A DNA stretch of 64,000 nucleotides from Hyphomicrobium sp. (GTDB lineage: Bacteria; Pseudomonadota; Alphaproteobacteria; Rhizobiales; Hyphomicrobiaceae). Below are positions 38,349 through 47,093 of this stretch, in pieces. Position numbers and translations under genes: made by a program. Under the pieces are notes generated by a model that worked only from the letters and a program-made list of their open reading frames with translations, ran no database searches and was not told the origin of the DNA. The stretch lies in the NCBI RefSeq assembly GCF_003987855.1, contig NZ_RXIZ01000008.1, positions 25,095-89,094 of the forward strand. Direction: 5' to 3'. Position 1 is the stretch's first letter. Every line of letters starts with the position of its first letter.

Positions 38349-38603
38349 ATGGCGTGTCGTCTCATCGTCGAAACCCCGCCTGCACACGTCAGCGGCGTTC
38401 TGCAGGTGATGCATAGCTTTGGGTGCTCCGCTTTCGACGTCCTCAGCTGCGAGCAAGAAGACGCCTTTGGTTATGGCAGTGCGCGTCTGATCGTGTCGGC
38501 AAATGCACAAACCCACCTCCGGGGGATTCTTGAAAAGGAATTGCGACGCGTACTCGCAGGATCCGGGAGCGTGGCGATCGTGGACACCACAAGTATCCAA
38601 TAA
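38349..38603 (+). CDS. Small PII-like protein
   Basis: The 84-residue product shows a beta-alpha-beta-beta-alpha-beta pattern: CRLIVETPP strand, HVSGVLQVMHSFG helix, SARLIVSANA strand, HLRGILEKELRRVLA helix, VAIVDTTSI strand. This is the layout of PII-like ferredoxin-fold proteins such as SbtB. The T-loop and nucleotide-binding residues of classical PII cannot be confirmed. It lies 21 bp after the DUF6671-like gene and 45 bp before ccr. In other bacteria PII-like proteins accompany bicarbonate transporters, so a role in inorganic-carbon sensing is a working guess. Confidence 0.6.
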   Translation: MACRLIVETPPAHVSGVLQVMHSFGCSAFDVLSCEQEDAFGYGSARLIVSANAQTHLRGILEKELRRVLAGSGSVAIVDTTSIQ

Positions 38604-38648
38604 CTAAAGCCAAGGCTTAGCGATGAGTTTGAAAAGGGGGCAGGGACG

Positions 38649-39968
38649 ATGTCCAATCAGGTAAGGTGTGCACCGAGCGTCTCAGAAAAGACCGCGCCAC
38701 TTCAATCCAACATCGCCTTCCCCAAAAAAGATCTTTACGAGGTGGGCGAGATTCCGCCTTTGGGGCATGTACCCGTGCAAATGTACGCCTGGACAATACG
38801 AAAGGAGCGCCACGGCCCGCCCGACACTGCCATGCAGATCGAAGTCGTGCCGACGTGGGAACTCGATAGCCACGATGTTTTGATACTCGTGATGGCTGCC
38901 GGCGTGAACTACAATGGCATTTGGGCTTGCCTGGGTCAGCCAATCTCTCCACACGATGGTCACAAGCTGCCCTATCACGTGCCCGGATCCGATGCGTCCG
39001 GAATTGTATGGGCCGTGGGATCGAAGGTTAGCCGATGGAAGATCGGCGATGAAGTTGTTGTACATTGCAATCAAGACGACGGCGACGACGAGGATTGCAA
39101 TGGCGGTGATCCGATGCATTCGCCGAGCCAACGAACATGGGGATATGAAACTCCCGATGGCTCATTCGCACAATTCGCGCGGGTACAAGACCGGCAGCTG
39201 CTCCCTCGGCCAAAGCACCTCTCCTGGGAGGCAAGTGCCTGCTACACGCTGACCCTCGCGACGGCCTATCGGATGTTGTTCGGCCATCGGCCCCATGTTC
39301 TCCGCCCGGGGCATAACGTTCTAGTTTGGGGCGCTGCGGGTGGCATAGGGTCGATGGCGGTTCAACTCTGCGCCACTACCGGGGCTAACGCGATCGGCGT
39401 CGTATCCGATAGAGACAAAGAGGATTTCGTTCTTCATCTGGGCGCCAAGGGGGTGCTAAACCGCAATGATTTTGCTTGCTCGGGACAACTGCCGCCTATC
39501 GGTTCGTTGGAATATGGTGCCTGGATGAGCGAGGCTAAGCGGTTCGGTCAAGCAATTTGGAAGCATACCGGGAAAGGTCGCAACGTCGATCTCGTCTTTG
39601 AGCATCCAGGCGAGCAGACCTTTCCGCTTTCCACGTTTGTCGTAAAGCGGGGTGGAATGGTGGTGATTTGCGCGGGTACAACGGGGTTCAACCTGACACT
39701 CGACGCGCGCTATCTTTGGATGCATCAAAAACGCGTACAGGGTTCGCACTTCGCGCATCTTAAGGAGGCGGCGGAGGCCAATAAGCTAGTGCTCGAGCGT
39801 CGCATAGATCCCTGCATGTCGGAGGTCTTCGCATGGCACCAAATTCCGAAGGCCCACATGCGCATGCTTCGAAATCAACACAAACCTGGCAACATGGCCG
39901 TACTCGTCTGTGCACCAACGACCGGCTTAAAAAGCCTTGAAGAGGCTAAGAATGCGCACGGGCGATAG
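38649..39968 (+). CDS. ccr: Crotonyl-CoA carboxylase/reductase
   Basis: This enzyme reductively carboxylates crotonyl-CoA to ethylmalonyl-CoA with NADPH and CO2, the key step of the ethylmalonyl-CoA pathway. In the 439-residue chain the family CO2-pocket residues are present: the Asn in NYNGIW (87-89), Tyr166-Glu167 in WGYETPDG, and His367 in QGSHF. The NADPH loop GAAGGIGS lies at 228-235. It begins with AGGGACG before ATG. A strong terminator lies 45 bases after the stop. The C-terminal extension of about 20 residues has no assigned role. Confidence 0.9.
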   Translation: MSNQVRCAPSVSEKTAPLQSNIAFPKKDLYEVGEIPPLGHVPVQMYAWTIRKERHGPPDTAMQIEVVPTWELDSHDVLILVMAAGVNYNGIWACLGQPISPHDGHKLPYHVPGSDASGIVWAVGSKVSRWKIGDEVVVHCNQDDGDDEDCNGGDPMHSPSQRTWGYETPDGSFAQFARVQDRQLLPRPKHLSWEASACYTLTLATAYRMLFGHRPHVLRPGHNVLVWGAAGGIGSMAVQLCATTGANAIGVVSDRDKEDFVLHLGAKGVLNRNDFACSGQLPPIGSLEYGAWMSEAKRFGQAIWKHTGKGRNVDLVFEHPGEQTFPLSTFVVKRGGMVVICAGTTGFNLTLDARYLWMHQKRVQGSHFAHLKEAAEANKLVLERRIDPCMSEVFAWHQIPKAHMRMLRNQHKPGNMAVLVCAPTTGLKSLEEAKNAHGR

Positions 39969-40012
39969 CTCGCATTGACGCAAGCGCGCCGGATCTCTGG
40001 CAACTCAACGAC

Positions 40013-40052
40013 GCGCAGCATCTTCATCCGAAGTGCTGCGCTTTCTCTTTTT
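40013..40052 (+). terminator. Rho-independent terminator after ccr
   Basis: GCGCAGCA (40013-40020) pairs with TGCTGCGC (40034-40041). The stem continues inwards with CTTC/GAAG, giving 12 base pairs with one bulged T. The tail is TTTCTCTTTTT. It separates the cysD-ccr unit from dabBA, so dabB needs its own promoter. Confidence 0.88.
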
Positions 40053-40088
40053 AGGATTGTGGGCAGGCGATATTTTTAGTTCTATTTT

Positions 40089-40116
40089 TTCGAATATTGA
40101 CGTTCATAAGTTCGAA
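40089..40116. promoter_or_regulatory. AT-rich promoter region of dabB with twin TTCGAA boxes
   Basis: Between the ccr terminator and dabB lies a markedly AT-rich stretch (about 40070-40125). It carries two TTCGAA palindromes (40089-40094, 40111-40116), 22 bp apart centre to centre, about two helical turns. A LysR or other dimeric regulator could bind this pair. The precise promoter boxes are not resolved. Confidence 0.4.
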
Positions 40117-40182
40117 TTTTTTAGCTATCAGGCATTTGATACCGTCAGTGCGCTTCAACATCATATCGGGAGCTGCACTCAC

Positions 40183-41748
40183 ATGATGATGCTTATCGCA
40201 CTCGCCGCGCCCGGCGCACTCGTCGTTGCCACCCTGCTCTCCTTGATCTCTCCTGGTCGACGGCCGAAGTGGCTCTTGCATTACGCGAATGCCGCGTGCG
40301 CGCTTGCGGTCGCGCTTGCCATTGCTTCGGCAGCCTACGTTGCAATCAACGGTCCGGCGACGAGCCAAGTTGTCGGCTATCGAGGCGCTGGAATCTCCGT
40401 CCGCCTCGACAGCGTCAGCTGCACCATGTTTCTCCTTGTCGCCTTTATCGGTTTGTTCGTCATTAAATACTCGGCAAGTTACCTCGATGGCGAAGAACGA
40501 CAGGGCAAATTCGTGGGGGCGATGGCCGGGGTTTTAGCTTCCGTCCAGCTGCTCGTCATTGCGGGCAATCTCGGTCAGTTCGTTGTCGCTTGGATTGCGG
40601 CGAGCATATTCCTGAATCAGCTTCTTCTCTTTTATCCCAACCGGCTCATGGCGCGGCGGGCCGCGCGCAAAAAGGCACTCATGGCCCGCTTGGGAGATGT
40701 CTCGCTGATTGTTGCTGCCGGTATTCTGGCGCTCTCTTTCAATACCTTCGATATCGCGACGATCGCCCAATTGGCGCACGCGAGCGAAGCTTCGTTGCCG
40801 CTTGCCTTCGCCGCAGCCTGCCTTGGTGTTTCAGCAATCCTTAAGTCCGCGCAGTTCCCCACTCACGGCTGGCTCACGGAGGTGATGGAGACGCCGACTC
40901 CGGTTTCCGCTTTGCTTCACGCGGGCGTTGTGAATGGCGGAGGATTTTTGCTGATCCGCTTTGCCGATGTGATGCTCCTCGCGCCCGGAGTATTGGCGGC
41001 ACTTGCAATCGTCGGCGGATTCACAGCGCTATTCGGCGGCATCGTCATGATCACTCAGCCGGCGATCAAGAACGCTCTGGCATGGTCGACGATCGGACAG
41101 ATGGGCTTCATGATCTTGCAGTGCGGACTTGCACTTTTCCCGATCGCCCTACTCCACATCGTCTGTCATTCTCTTTACAAGGCGCACGCCTTCCTAGCTT
41201 CTGGCAGCGCGGTCGACGACGTTGCCGCCCTCAGACGCCCTGGACCTGTCGCCACCCCAAGCGTGCAGGTCATTGCGAAGTCGTTCCTGATTGCGCTCAT
41301 TATCTACGCAGCAATCGGACTGACCCTCGGCTTGTCGCATAAGTCGCCCCAATCCATCGCGCTCGGGATCATCTTGATCCTCGGCGTTGCTTATCTGCTA
41401 GCTCAAGGGCTTGCCGATGCGGCGCCGCGCCAGTTGACCCTGCGAACAACACTCTTCTCCCTCGGCGCGGCTGTTAGCTACTTCGCGCTTCAGGCAGGCG
41501 CAGAGTGGCTCACGTCCGGAACACTGCGCGCCCCGCCCGCCCCAACTGCCCTTGAATGGTCGCTCATGATCCTCGCTGTTTTGAGCTTCGGATCGGTAGC
41601 ACTCGTGCAGACCATGCTCCCACTATGGGGATCTCATCCCGCAGCAGCTGGTCTTCGGGTCCACCTTTCAAACGGTCTTTATGCGAACGCACTGCTCGAT
41701 CGAATGCTCGGCACCTGGTCCGCCGGCAGTTCGACCTCCAAGGCCTAG
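40183..41748 (+). CDS. dabB: Inorganic carbon pump subunit DabB (NuoL-like membrane protein)
   Basis: DabB is the membrane part of the DAB complex that drives CO2 conversion to bicarbonate in the cytoplasm, powered by a cation gradient. The 521-residue product has about 13 transmembrane helices and the NuoL/MrpA proton-channel core, including [34 protein letters not shown] (quoted across positions 40851-40949, key residues Lys-free [12 protein letters not shown]) and [14 protein letters not shown] start at the ATG cluster at 40183, with GGGAG ten bases before. The upstream GTG at 40033 lies inside the ccr terminator. It ends 11 bp before dabA. Confidence 0.9.
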   Translation: MMMLIALAAPGALVVATLLSLISPGRRPKWLLHYANAACALAVALAIASAAYVAINGPATSQVVGYRGAGISVRLDSVSCTMFLLVAFIGLFVIKYSASYLDGEERQGKFVGAMAGVLASVQLLVIAGNLGQFVVAWIAASIFLNQLLLFYPNRLMARRAARKKALMARLGDVSLIVAAGILALSFNTFDIATIAQLAHASEASLPLAFAAACLGVSAILKSAQFPTHGWLTEVMETPTPVSALLHAGVVNGGGFLLIRFADVMLLAPGVLAALAIVGGFTALFGGIVMITQPAIKNALAWSTIGQMGFMILQCGLALFPIALLHIVCHSLYKAHAFLASGSAVDDVAALRRPGPVATPSVQVIAKSFLIALIIYAAIGLTLGLSHKSPQSIALGIILILGVAYLLAQGLADAAPRQLTLRTTLFSLGAAVSYFALQAGAEWLTSGTLRAPPAPTALEWSLMILAVLSFGSVALVQTMLPLWGSHPAAAGLRVHLSNGLYANALLDRMLGTWSAGSSTSKA

Positions 41749-41759
41749 GAGAAACGTCC

Positions 41760-44159
41760 ATGATTGAATTACACATGAACCGTATCCAGAACGCCGTTGC
41801 GACTGCCGTGAAGATGATCCCGCCGGCTTGGCCGTTAGCCTCAAGCGTCGCCGTAAATCCCTTCCTCGGACAGACGAACGAGCGTCTGGCGTCGGTTGAG
41901 GAGCGCCTCGGAAAGATCGCCGACGTCACCCTTGCAATGCCTCGCACGTGGTACCTAAATCGCATTGCATCGGGTTTGATCACAGACAAGGATCTTTCAG
42001 CCGCGCTAATGGCTTGCCCTCACAGTGGCAAGCCATACGACCTTAAGTCCCTGAAGGAGGCCGCTCGATCCGTGGCTGAGCGGCGCGAGCCATTGCCGAC
42101 CGTCGCAGATCTCGCCGCGAAAGCTTCCGGACTCGCGTGGCCAGCTCTGCTCGGAGAGCGTATTGGAGCCTGGGCGGGATCCTACTTCGATGAAGGTCAG
42201 GCACTTTGGGCAGCGCCGCGCTGCCGGAGTGCGTGGGCTTCCTGGAAAGCGTACGCGTCGCACGACTTGACTCCGGAGCTGCACGGTCTCGGCGGGTTCG
42301 CAGCGCGGGTTATGGGTGCACCTGATAGCGCTTTAGAAGCCATCGCACGCTCTGCTACGAGGCTTGGTCTCTCTGATGGAGAAATGCCGAGTTATTTTCA
42401 TCAGCTCCTGCTTTCGATTTCAGGCTGGGCCCAGCTAGGGCGTTACAAACTTTGGCAAGCCGAACTGGCGGGCCGGAGCGATACAACGCTCGGAGACCTG
42501 CTCGCGGTCAGGATACTCTGGGAGGAGGCACTTTACGATCTCAGCGCGAAGCAGATCGAGCCTGAGTGGAGGTCAATCAAAAGCGCGCACTGCGCTGCGA
42601 TCGAGCCTTCGAGGACGTCGATCGTCAACGAGATTCTGCAGGAGGCGTGGGAAAGAGCCGAGCATCGCAAGCTCGCCGCTGTCATCGCCTCTCCCTGTAC
42701 GACCTCATGGCGGGAGGGGCCTTTGATGCAGGCGGCTTTTTGTATTGACGTTAGGTCGGAAGTTTTCCGCCGTGCCCTTGAGCAAATCGATGCCCGGATT
42801 GAAACGATTGGCTTCGCAGGCTTCTTCGGAATATTTCTCAAGCACCGTCGGTTTGCATCCGACGTAGAGGAACTGCGCCTTCCCGTGCTTTTGAATCCAT
42901 CCGTCTCGTCCAGAGCGGGAGATGAGAAGTATTCTGTGGAGGAGAGGTCGACGCGCATCCGCTCGCGTGCGGTTCGCGCTTGGGGACGGTTCAAGCAAGC
43001 CGCCGTATCGTCCTTCGCCTTCGTCGAGGCAAGTGGTCCATTGTATGCGGGCAAGCTCGTAAAAGATGGGTTGAGCCTGAGGCGCAAGTACTTGCCTGAT
43101 GAGCCCCCTCCATCGCTCGATCCTCCATTGAGCCTCGACGACCGGGTGAAGGCCGCCGAGACCATTCTGCGAGCCATGTCATTGACTAGCGGCTTTGCTC
43201 GATTGGTTGTTTTGCTCGGACATGGAGCCAATGTCGTCAACAATCCGCACGCGAGCGGTCTCCACTGCGGGGCATGCGGGGGATATTCCGGTGAGGTCAA
43301 TGCACGTTTGCTCGCGGGTTTATTGAACGAACAAGCTGTGCGTGATCGGTTGGCTCAAAATGGTATTGCTATCCCCGCCGACACCCTTTTCGTTGCCGGC
43401 TTGCACGACACGACGACAGATAGCGTGAAGCTCTACGATCGCGATCATCCAGAATCGGCGCACCGGCCGGATCTCGCGAAGGCGCGCGCTTGGTTCGCAG
43501 CCGCAGGGAAACTCTCACGCGCGGAGCGCGCCCTTCGGCTGCCCGGCGCGTCGGGTCCACACAGTGTAACGCGCCGCAGCTATAACTGGGCGGAAGTTCG
43601 CCCGGAGTGGGCTCTTGCACGTTGCAAAGCCTTTATCGCCGCGCCGCGCGCGCGGACCGCTGGAAAGTCTCTGGAGGGCCGCGCCTTCCTTCACACGTAT
43701 GACTGGAAAGAAGACAGCGAGCGCGGCTTTCCTGTGCTTGAGCTTATCATGACGGCACCTGTCGTGGTCGCCAGCTGGATCAGCTTGCAGTACTTTGGCT
43801 CGACCGTGGCGCCCAATCTTTTCGGCTCGGGCAACAAGCTCCTTCACAATGTTGTCGGGGGTGTGGGCGTCATCGAAGGCAACGGGGGGGCAATGCGCGC
43901 AGGCCTATCGTGGCAATCGGTCCACGATGGACAAAACTATGCCCACGATCCGCTCCGGCTCGCTGTGTGCATCGAAGCTCCGCGCGAGGCGATGACCGAT
44001 ATTCTTTCGCGCAACTCAGGTATTCGCCAGCTCTTCGACAATACCTGGCTTCACCTCTACGCCATGGATGGCGAGGGCCGGATTAGTCACCGCTACCGCG
44101 GCGATCTCCAATGGGATGCGATGCTGAGTACGATCGAAACGACAGCCAACGCGGCATGA
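41760..44159 (+). CDS. dabA: Inorganic carbon pump subunit DabA (DUF2309)
   Basis: DabA is the soluble, zinc-binding subunit of the DAB complex, distantly like beta carbonic anhydrases. In this 799-residue protein the proposed zinc and catalytic residues are visible: Cys328 and Asp330 in FCIDVRSE, His488 in [11 protein letters not shown] and Cys503 in HCGACGG. The spacing (C-x-D, and 15 residues from His to Cys) matches the published DabA site. AGGAG lies nine bases before the ATG at 41760; an in-frame start at 41556 would overlap dabB and is rejected. A strong terminator follows. Confidence 0.92.
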   Translation: MIELHMNRIQNAVATAVKMIPPAWPLASSVAVNPFLGQTNERLASVEERLGKIADVTLAMPRTWYLNRIASGLITDKDLSAALMACPHSGKPYDLKSLKEAARSVAERREPLPTVADLAAKASGLAWPALLGERIGAWAGSYFDEGQALWAAPRCRSAWASWKAYASHDLTPELHGLGGFAARVMGAPDSALEAIARSATRLGLSDGEMPSYFHQLLLSISGWAQLGRYKLWQAELAGRSDTTLGDLLAVRILWEEALYDLSAKQIEPEWRSIKSAHCAAIEPSRTSIVNEILQEAWERAEHRKLAAVIASPCTTSWREGPLMQAAFCIDVRSEVFRRALEQIDARIETIGFAGFFGIFLKHRRFASDVEELRLPVLLNPSVSSRAGDEKYSVEERSTRIRSRAVRAWGRFKQAAVSSFAFVEASGPLYAGKLVKDGLSLRRKYLPDEPPPSLDPPLSLDDRVKAAETILRAMSLTSGFARLVVLLGHGANVVNNPHASGLHCGACGGYSGEVNARLLAGLLNEQAVRDRLAQNGIAIPADTLFVAGLHDTTTDSVKLYDRDHPESAHRPDLAKARAWFAAAGKLSRAERALRLPGASGPHSVTRRSYNWAEVRPEWALARCKAFIAAPRARTAGKSLEGRAFLHTYDWKEDSERGFPVLELIMTAPVVVASWISLQYFGSTVAPNLFGSGNKLLHNVVGGVGVIEGNGGAMRAGLSWQSVHDGQNYAHDPLRLAVCIEAPREAMTDILSRNSGIRQLFDNTWLHLYAMDGEGRISHRYRGDLQWDAMLSTIETTANAA

Positions 44160-44305
44160 TCTTATATGACCCGCCAATTGTTTCGGTCACATAGGCCATT
44201 TCCTAAGCGACGCGGGAGTTCGACCGGTGAACCAAGACGCTCAACGCCACGTATCTTCTGAGCCGACCGACGAGGGGATATTCTTCCCTTTCCCCCGCGT
44301 CGCGG

Positions 44306-44341
44306 TGCTTTGCGGTGTTTCTCACCGCAAAGCATTTTTTT
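44306..44341 (+). terminator. Rho-independent terminator after dabA
   Basis: TGCTTTGCGGTG (44306-44317) pairs perfectly with CACCGCAAAGCA (44323-44334), 12 base pairs with a 5-base loop, followed by seven T. It ends the dabBA transcript about 145 bases after the stop codon. Confidence 0.93.
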
Positions 44342-44388
44342 ACTTACAAGTGGAGCGCAGAGACAACCTCTGAGGATCGTCTGACGTC

Positions 44389-45027
44389 TCAAAGAGTTCC
44401 AAGCTCAAACATGACCTCGTTTCTTCGCAGAAATGGCAAAGTCCAGGGAGGATTGTAGAACGCTAAAACCGGGTCCCCGCGCAGATCGAGCTTGTTCTTT
44501 AAAGCGAATTCACGAAGCTCCCCGATTTTGGTCGCGATCAACGCGTCGTTCGCCGTACCCGAAAATCGGATCGCGAGCATACGCCTCTCCTGGACTGGAA
44601 CGAGTTTAACGCGAGCATCCGAAGGCTCAGGCAACGTCTCTGTTGTCCATTCAGCCGGCATGATGAAGCGTACCGTCCAGCGGGTGCCATCCCCCTGCTG
44701 AACGACCGGCGCGGTCATCGCGATTTTTTGAGATTGCTGTTCGACCGGCGCCGTCATCGCAATCTTTGTGTGCGGCTTGTTGGCGCCGAAAATGTAGGCT
44801 GCGATGATACGAAACCCATTTTGAATAGCCGCCGAGCGTTCTCCAGTTACAGCGACTTCGGCGGCAACCTGGGGAGCGTATTTGCGGATCTCGATTGGGC
44901 CCTCTGCGAGCAAAGTTGTGTATTTGGGTTGTTCTACGTTGCTCATGATGGGTCCTGCAGCGGCAATAGCCACCAAAACCAAACCAATAAACGCCAAGAC
45001 CAATGAATAGCGCTTGCGGCGTGACAT
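44389..45027 (-). CDS. SOUL-family heme-binding protein
   Basis: The 212-residue protein has an N-terminal membrane anchor or signal (YSLVLAFIGLVLVAIAAAG) and a SOUL/HBP domain, seen in GPIEIRKYAPQVAAEV and twin TKIAMTAPV/QKIAMTAPV motifs. SOUL proteins bind heme or related tetrapyrroles. The start is placed at the ATG at 45027, which has GAGG upstream; a TTG at 45042 is the alternative. It converges with dabA and appears to be a single-gene unit. Confidence 0.83.
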   Translation of the reverse strand: MSRRKRYSLVLAFIGLVLVAIAAAGPIMSNVEQPKYTTLLAEGPIEIRKYAPQVAAEVAVTGERSAAIQNGFRIIAAYIFGANKPHTKIAMTAPVEQQSQKIAMTAPVVQQGDGTRWTVRFIMPAEWTTETLPEPSDARVKLVPVQERRMLAIRFSGTANDALIATKIGELREFALKNKLDLRGDPVLAFYNPPWTLPFLRRNEVMFELGTL

Positions 45028-45263
45028 CAATATCCTCGCCAAAGAAAGGGCAGCATCTGAGCTCCGATGAAGCGCAATGCGATCAAAAGGTATCAGGATG
45101 CGCCTTCATCATACGTATCCTGAATGCGATCGGATCGCCAATCAGAGATGACGCGGTCGCAGTCGCGCGCGGCGACGTGGAAGCCGACCGTTTAAGCGGC
45201 TGATTTTCTTACCACGGTCGACCCGTTAACTTGGATGCCACTAGCAAACACGCGGACGCGCGC

Positions 45264-46304
45264 TTAGTCATCCACTGCCAAATCAGATTTTATGATCGGA
45301 AGAAGTTCTGAGTAATTGGGTACGATCGCGTAGTCCGCGCAGAGCGACATATCCTCTTCGAATTCATCCCATTGCATAGCGTTTAGATGATCGCGGTGGA
45401 ACGCGTTGAATACCCGAGGCTCGCCCATTTGAACTACTGGATTGCAAGCTCCAGCCGCCAGAGATCCTGCGACGGCGCCTCGTGCGGATGCGATATACTC
45501 GAGAAACGTCTCCCCGGCCCGGTGCAGCTGCGTCGAATTCTTTATGAGCGCGTTTATCTCGACGAATGCGACACCGCCTTTCCCTGAGATCGGACCCCTC
45601 GCCGGTGTAATCGCGCGTACTTCGAGACGACCCGCGAGTCTAGCCGGAGACGCGGTATATACGCCGCCGCTCATGTAAAAATCGATGTCGCCATCGACCA
45701 GAGCTTGGTTCAAGCGATTATGATCGGCGGTTATAATGCGCGCGGATCGAAATATCGATCGCGCGGCACCTGAAAAAGCTTCGATTTCCCGGGCGTCAAG
45801 ATCACGGAAGGGATCGAGCCCGGCCGCAATCGCGACGTGCATGACATTGAAATCCTCATAGGAGAGGATCCCGAAGCGCCTGCAAAAGTCCGGATTCAAA
45901 GCGAGAGCGAGGCCTTCAGTCTTCGCTACCGAGGCTGAGAGGCTTTTCTCGTTGATCACCAGATTGAAGGGGCCGCATCTTTGGGGAATGCCAAGTATTT
46001 CTCCAGCGGCACTTTGCGCAGCAGTTTTGAATCGATCGAATGAACCGCTCAGTCGATTTAGCGCCGCAGCGAACTTTTCCGTCAACGGCGCAATGGTACC
46101 GCGTGGGTGCAAGACGTCGCGCACAAAAGGTGTGTTGATATTGATGACGTCATAGTTATTTGGCTCTGCCAATATTCGCCGGCAGGCGAGATCATCAGAC
46201 AAATGGGTCTCGCCTTCGACGACGAGACCCGTGTCGCGCTGAAGTACGAGGGCGAAATCACCGTCAGCATAGCCCTCCCAACCGAAGTACCTCAGTTTCG
46301 TCAT
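45264..46304 (-). CDS. Binding-protein-like protein without signal peptide
   Basis: The 346-residue product has the fold pattern of spermidine/putrescine-type solute-binding proteins (YFGWEGYADGDFALVL, YDVININTPFVRDVL, GDIDFYMSGGVYTAS). It begins directly with the mature domain and has no signal peptide. It would therefore stay in the cytoplasm unless exported another way. Its start overlaps the creatininase stop by four bases, so it belongs to the same unit. It may be a cytoplasmic sensor or an enzyme-like derivative. Confidence 0.7.
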   Translation of the reverse strand: MTKLRYFGWEGYADGDFALVLQRDTGLVVEGETHLSDDLACRRILAEPNNYDVININTPFVRDVLHPRGTIAPLTEKFAAALNRLSGSFDRFKTAAQSAAGEILGIPQRCGPFNLVINEKSLSASVAKTEGLALALNPDFCRRFGILSYEDFNVMHVAIAAGLDPFRDLDAREIEAFSGAARSIFRSARIITADHNRLNQALVDGDIDFYMSGGVYTASPARLAGRLEVRAITPARGPISGKGGVAFVEINALIKNSTQLHRAGETFLEYIASARGAVAGSLAAGACNPVVQMGEPRVFNAFHRDHLNAMQWDEFEEDMSLCADYAIVPNYSELLPIIKSDLAVDD

Positions 46305-47083
46305 TGAGATTTATCGGATGTTCCCGCGCCCCCTCCAAAGTAGCAAAAATCAAGCGGAGGTTTCTCGGACTTTCCTTTTTCGATGAGGGCCGAAAGATCT
46401 TCGACCATCCAATCAAAAAGCTCTCGACCGTCCTCGACGAGCGCGCGACTCGGGAATCCCGTGACGCCGTTAAGACTGGTTCTATTAACGGGATGCGCGA
46501 AGACGAGTCCCGATGTCCGATCTTGATCATCGGACAGCGGTAGGAGGTCGGTTCGCACGATTGCGGGAGCTTCGGCTAGCATGAGTGCCGTCTCAGCGGC
46601 ATTCGCATGCCAATCTTCCGCGTCCGCAAAATGCGCAGCGCGTACTCGTTCGCTAATGGTAGCGGTGTTGACCACGGCGACCATCATGTCGTCGTGCTCG
46701 GCTCGGAGCATCTCGAGCGAACACCGTAGCGGCGCGGCATTCGTCACATGGCTGTTGACGATAAAGAGCCGGCGAACGCCACTGTGATAGGCCCAATCGC
46801 CGATTTCCTTCACGATAGTGATCAAAGTAATCGGTTGAAGGGCGATCGTGCCGGGCCACCGCCGGCTATGTCCTAACGAACATCCATAAGGGAGTGTCGG
46901 GAGCATGGGCGCGCCCGTCCTCTTGGAAACCTTCTCGCAGAGCTTCTCCGCTAGAATGAAATCCATTCCGGTACCAAGATGTGGCCCATGCTGCTCCGTA
47001 GCCCCCACGGGGAGGATAGCTGCGCAATCGGCTTCTCGTAGGTCGCGCGGCAATTCACACCAGGTTCTATCCGCCCATTTCAT
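46301..47083 (-). CDS. Creatininase-family amidohydrolase
   Basis: This 260-residue protein belongs to the creatininase family of metal-dependent amide hydrolases. Metal ligands are visible in ILPVGATEQHGPHLGTGMD (about 24-42), NSHVTNAAPL and an Asp/Glu-rich WHANAAETALML region. The family includes creatinine hydrolase and several amide or lactam openers, so the exact substrate is not provable. It lies between the GlnT-like ligase (10 bp) and the leaderless binding protein. Confidence 0.83.
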   Translation of the reverse strand: MKWADRTWCELPRDLREADCAAILPVGATEQHGPHLGTGMDFILAEKLCEKVSKRTGAPMLPTLPYGCSLGHSRRWPGTIALQPITLITIVKEIGDWAYHSGVRRLFIVNSHVTNAAPLRCSLEMLRAEHDDMMVAVVNTATISERVRAAHFADAEDWHANAAETALMLAEAPAIVRTDLLPLSDDQDRTSGLVFAHPVNRTSLNGVTGFPSRALVEDGRELFDWMVEDLSALIEKGKSEKPPLDFCYFGGGAGTSDKSQ

Positions 47084-47093
47084 AGCCGCACCA

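Noticed and set aside
40033-40182. N-terminal extension of DabB from a GTG at 40033
   Set aside because: The GTG lies inside the ccr terminator stem, and the extension has no family counterpart. The ATG at 40183 has a ribosome binding site.
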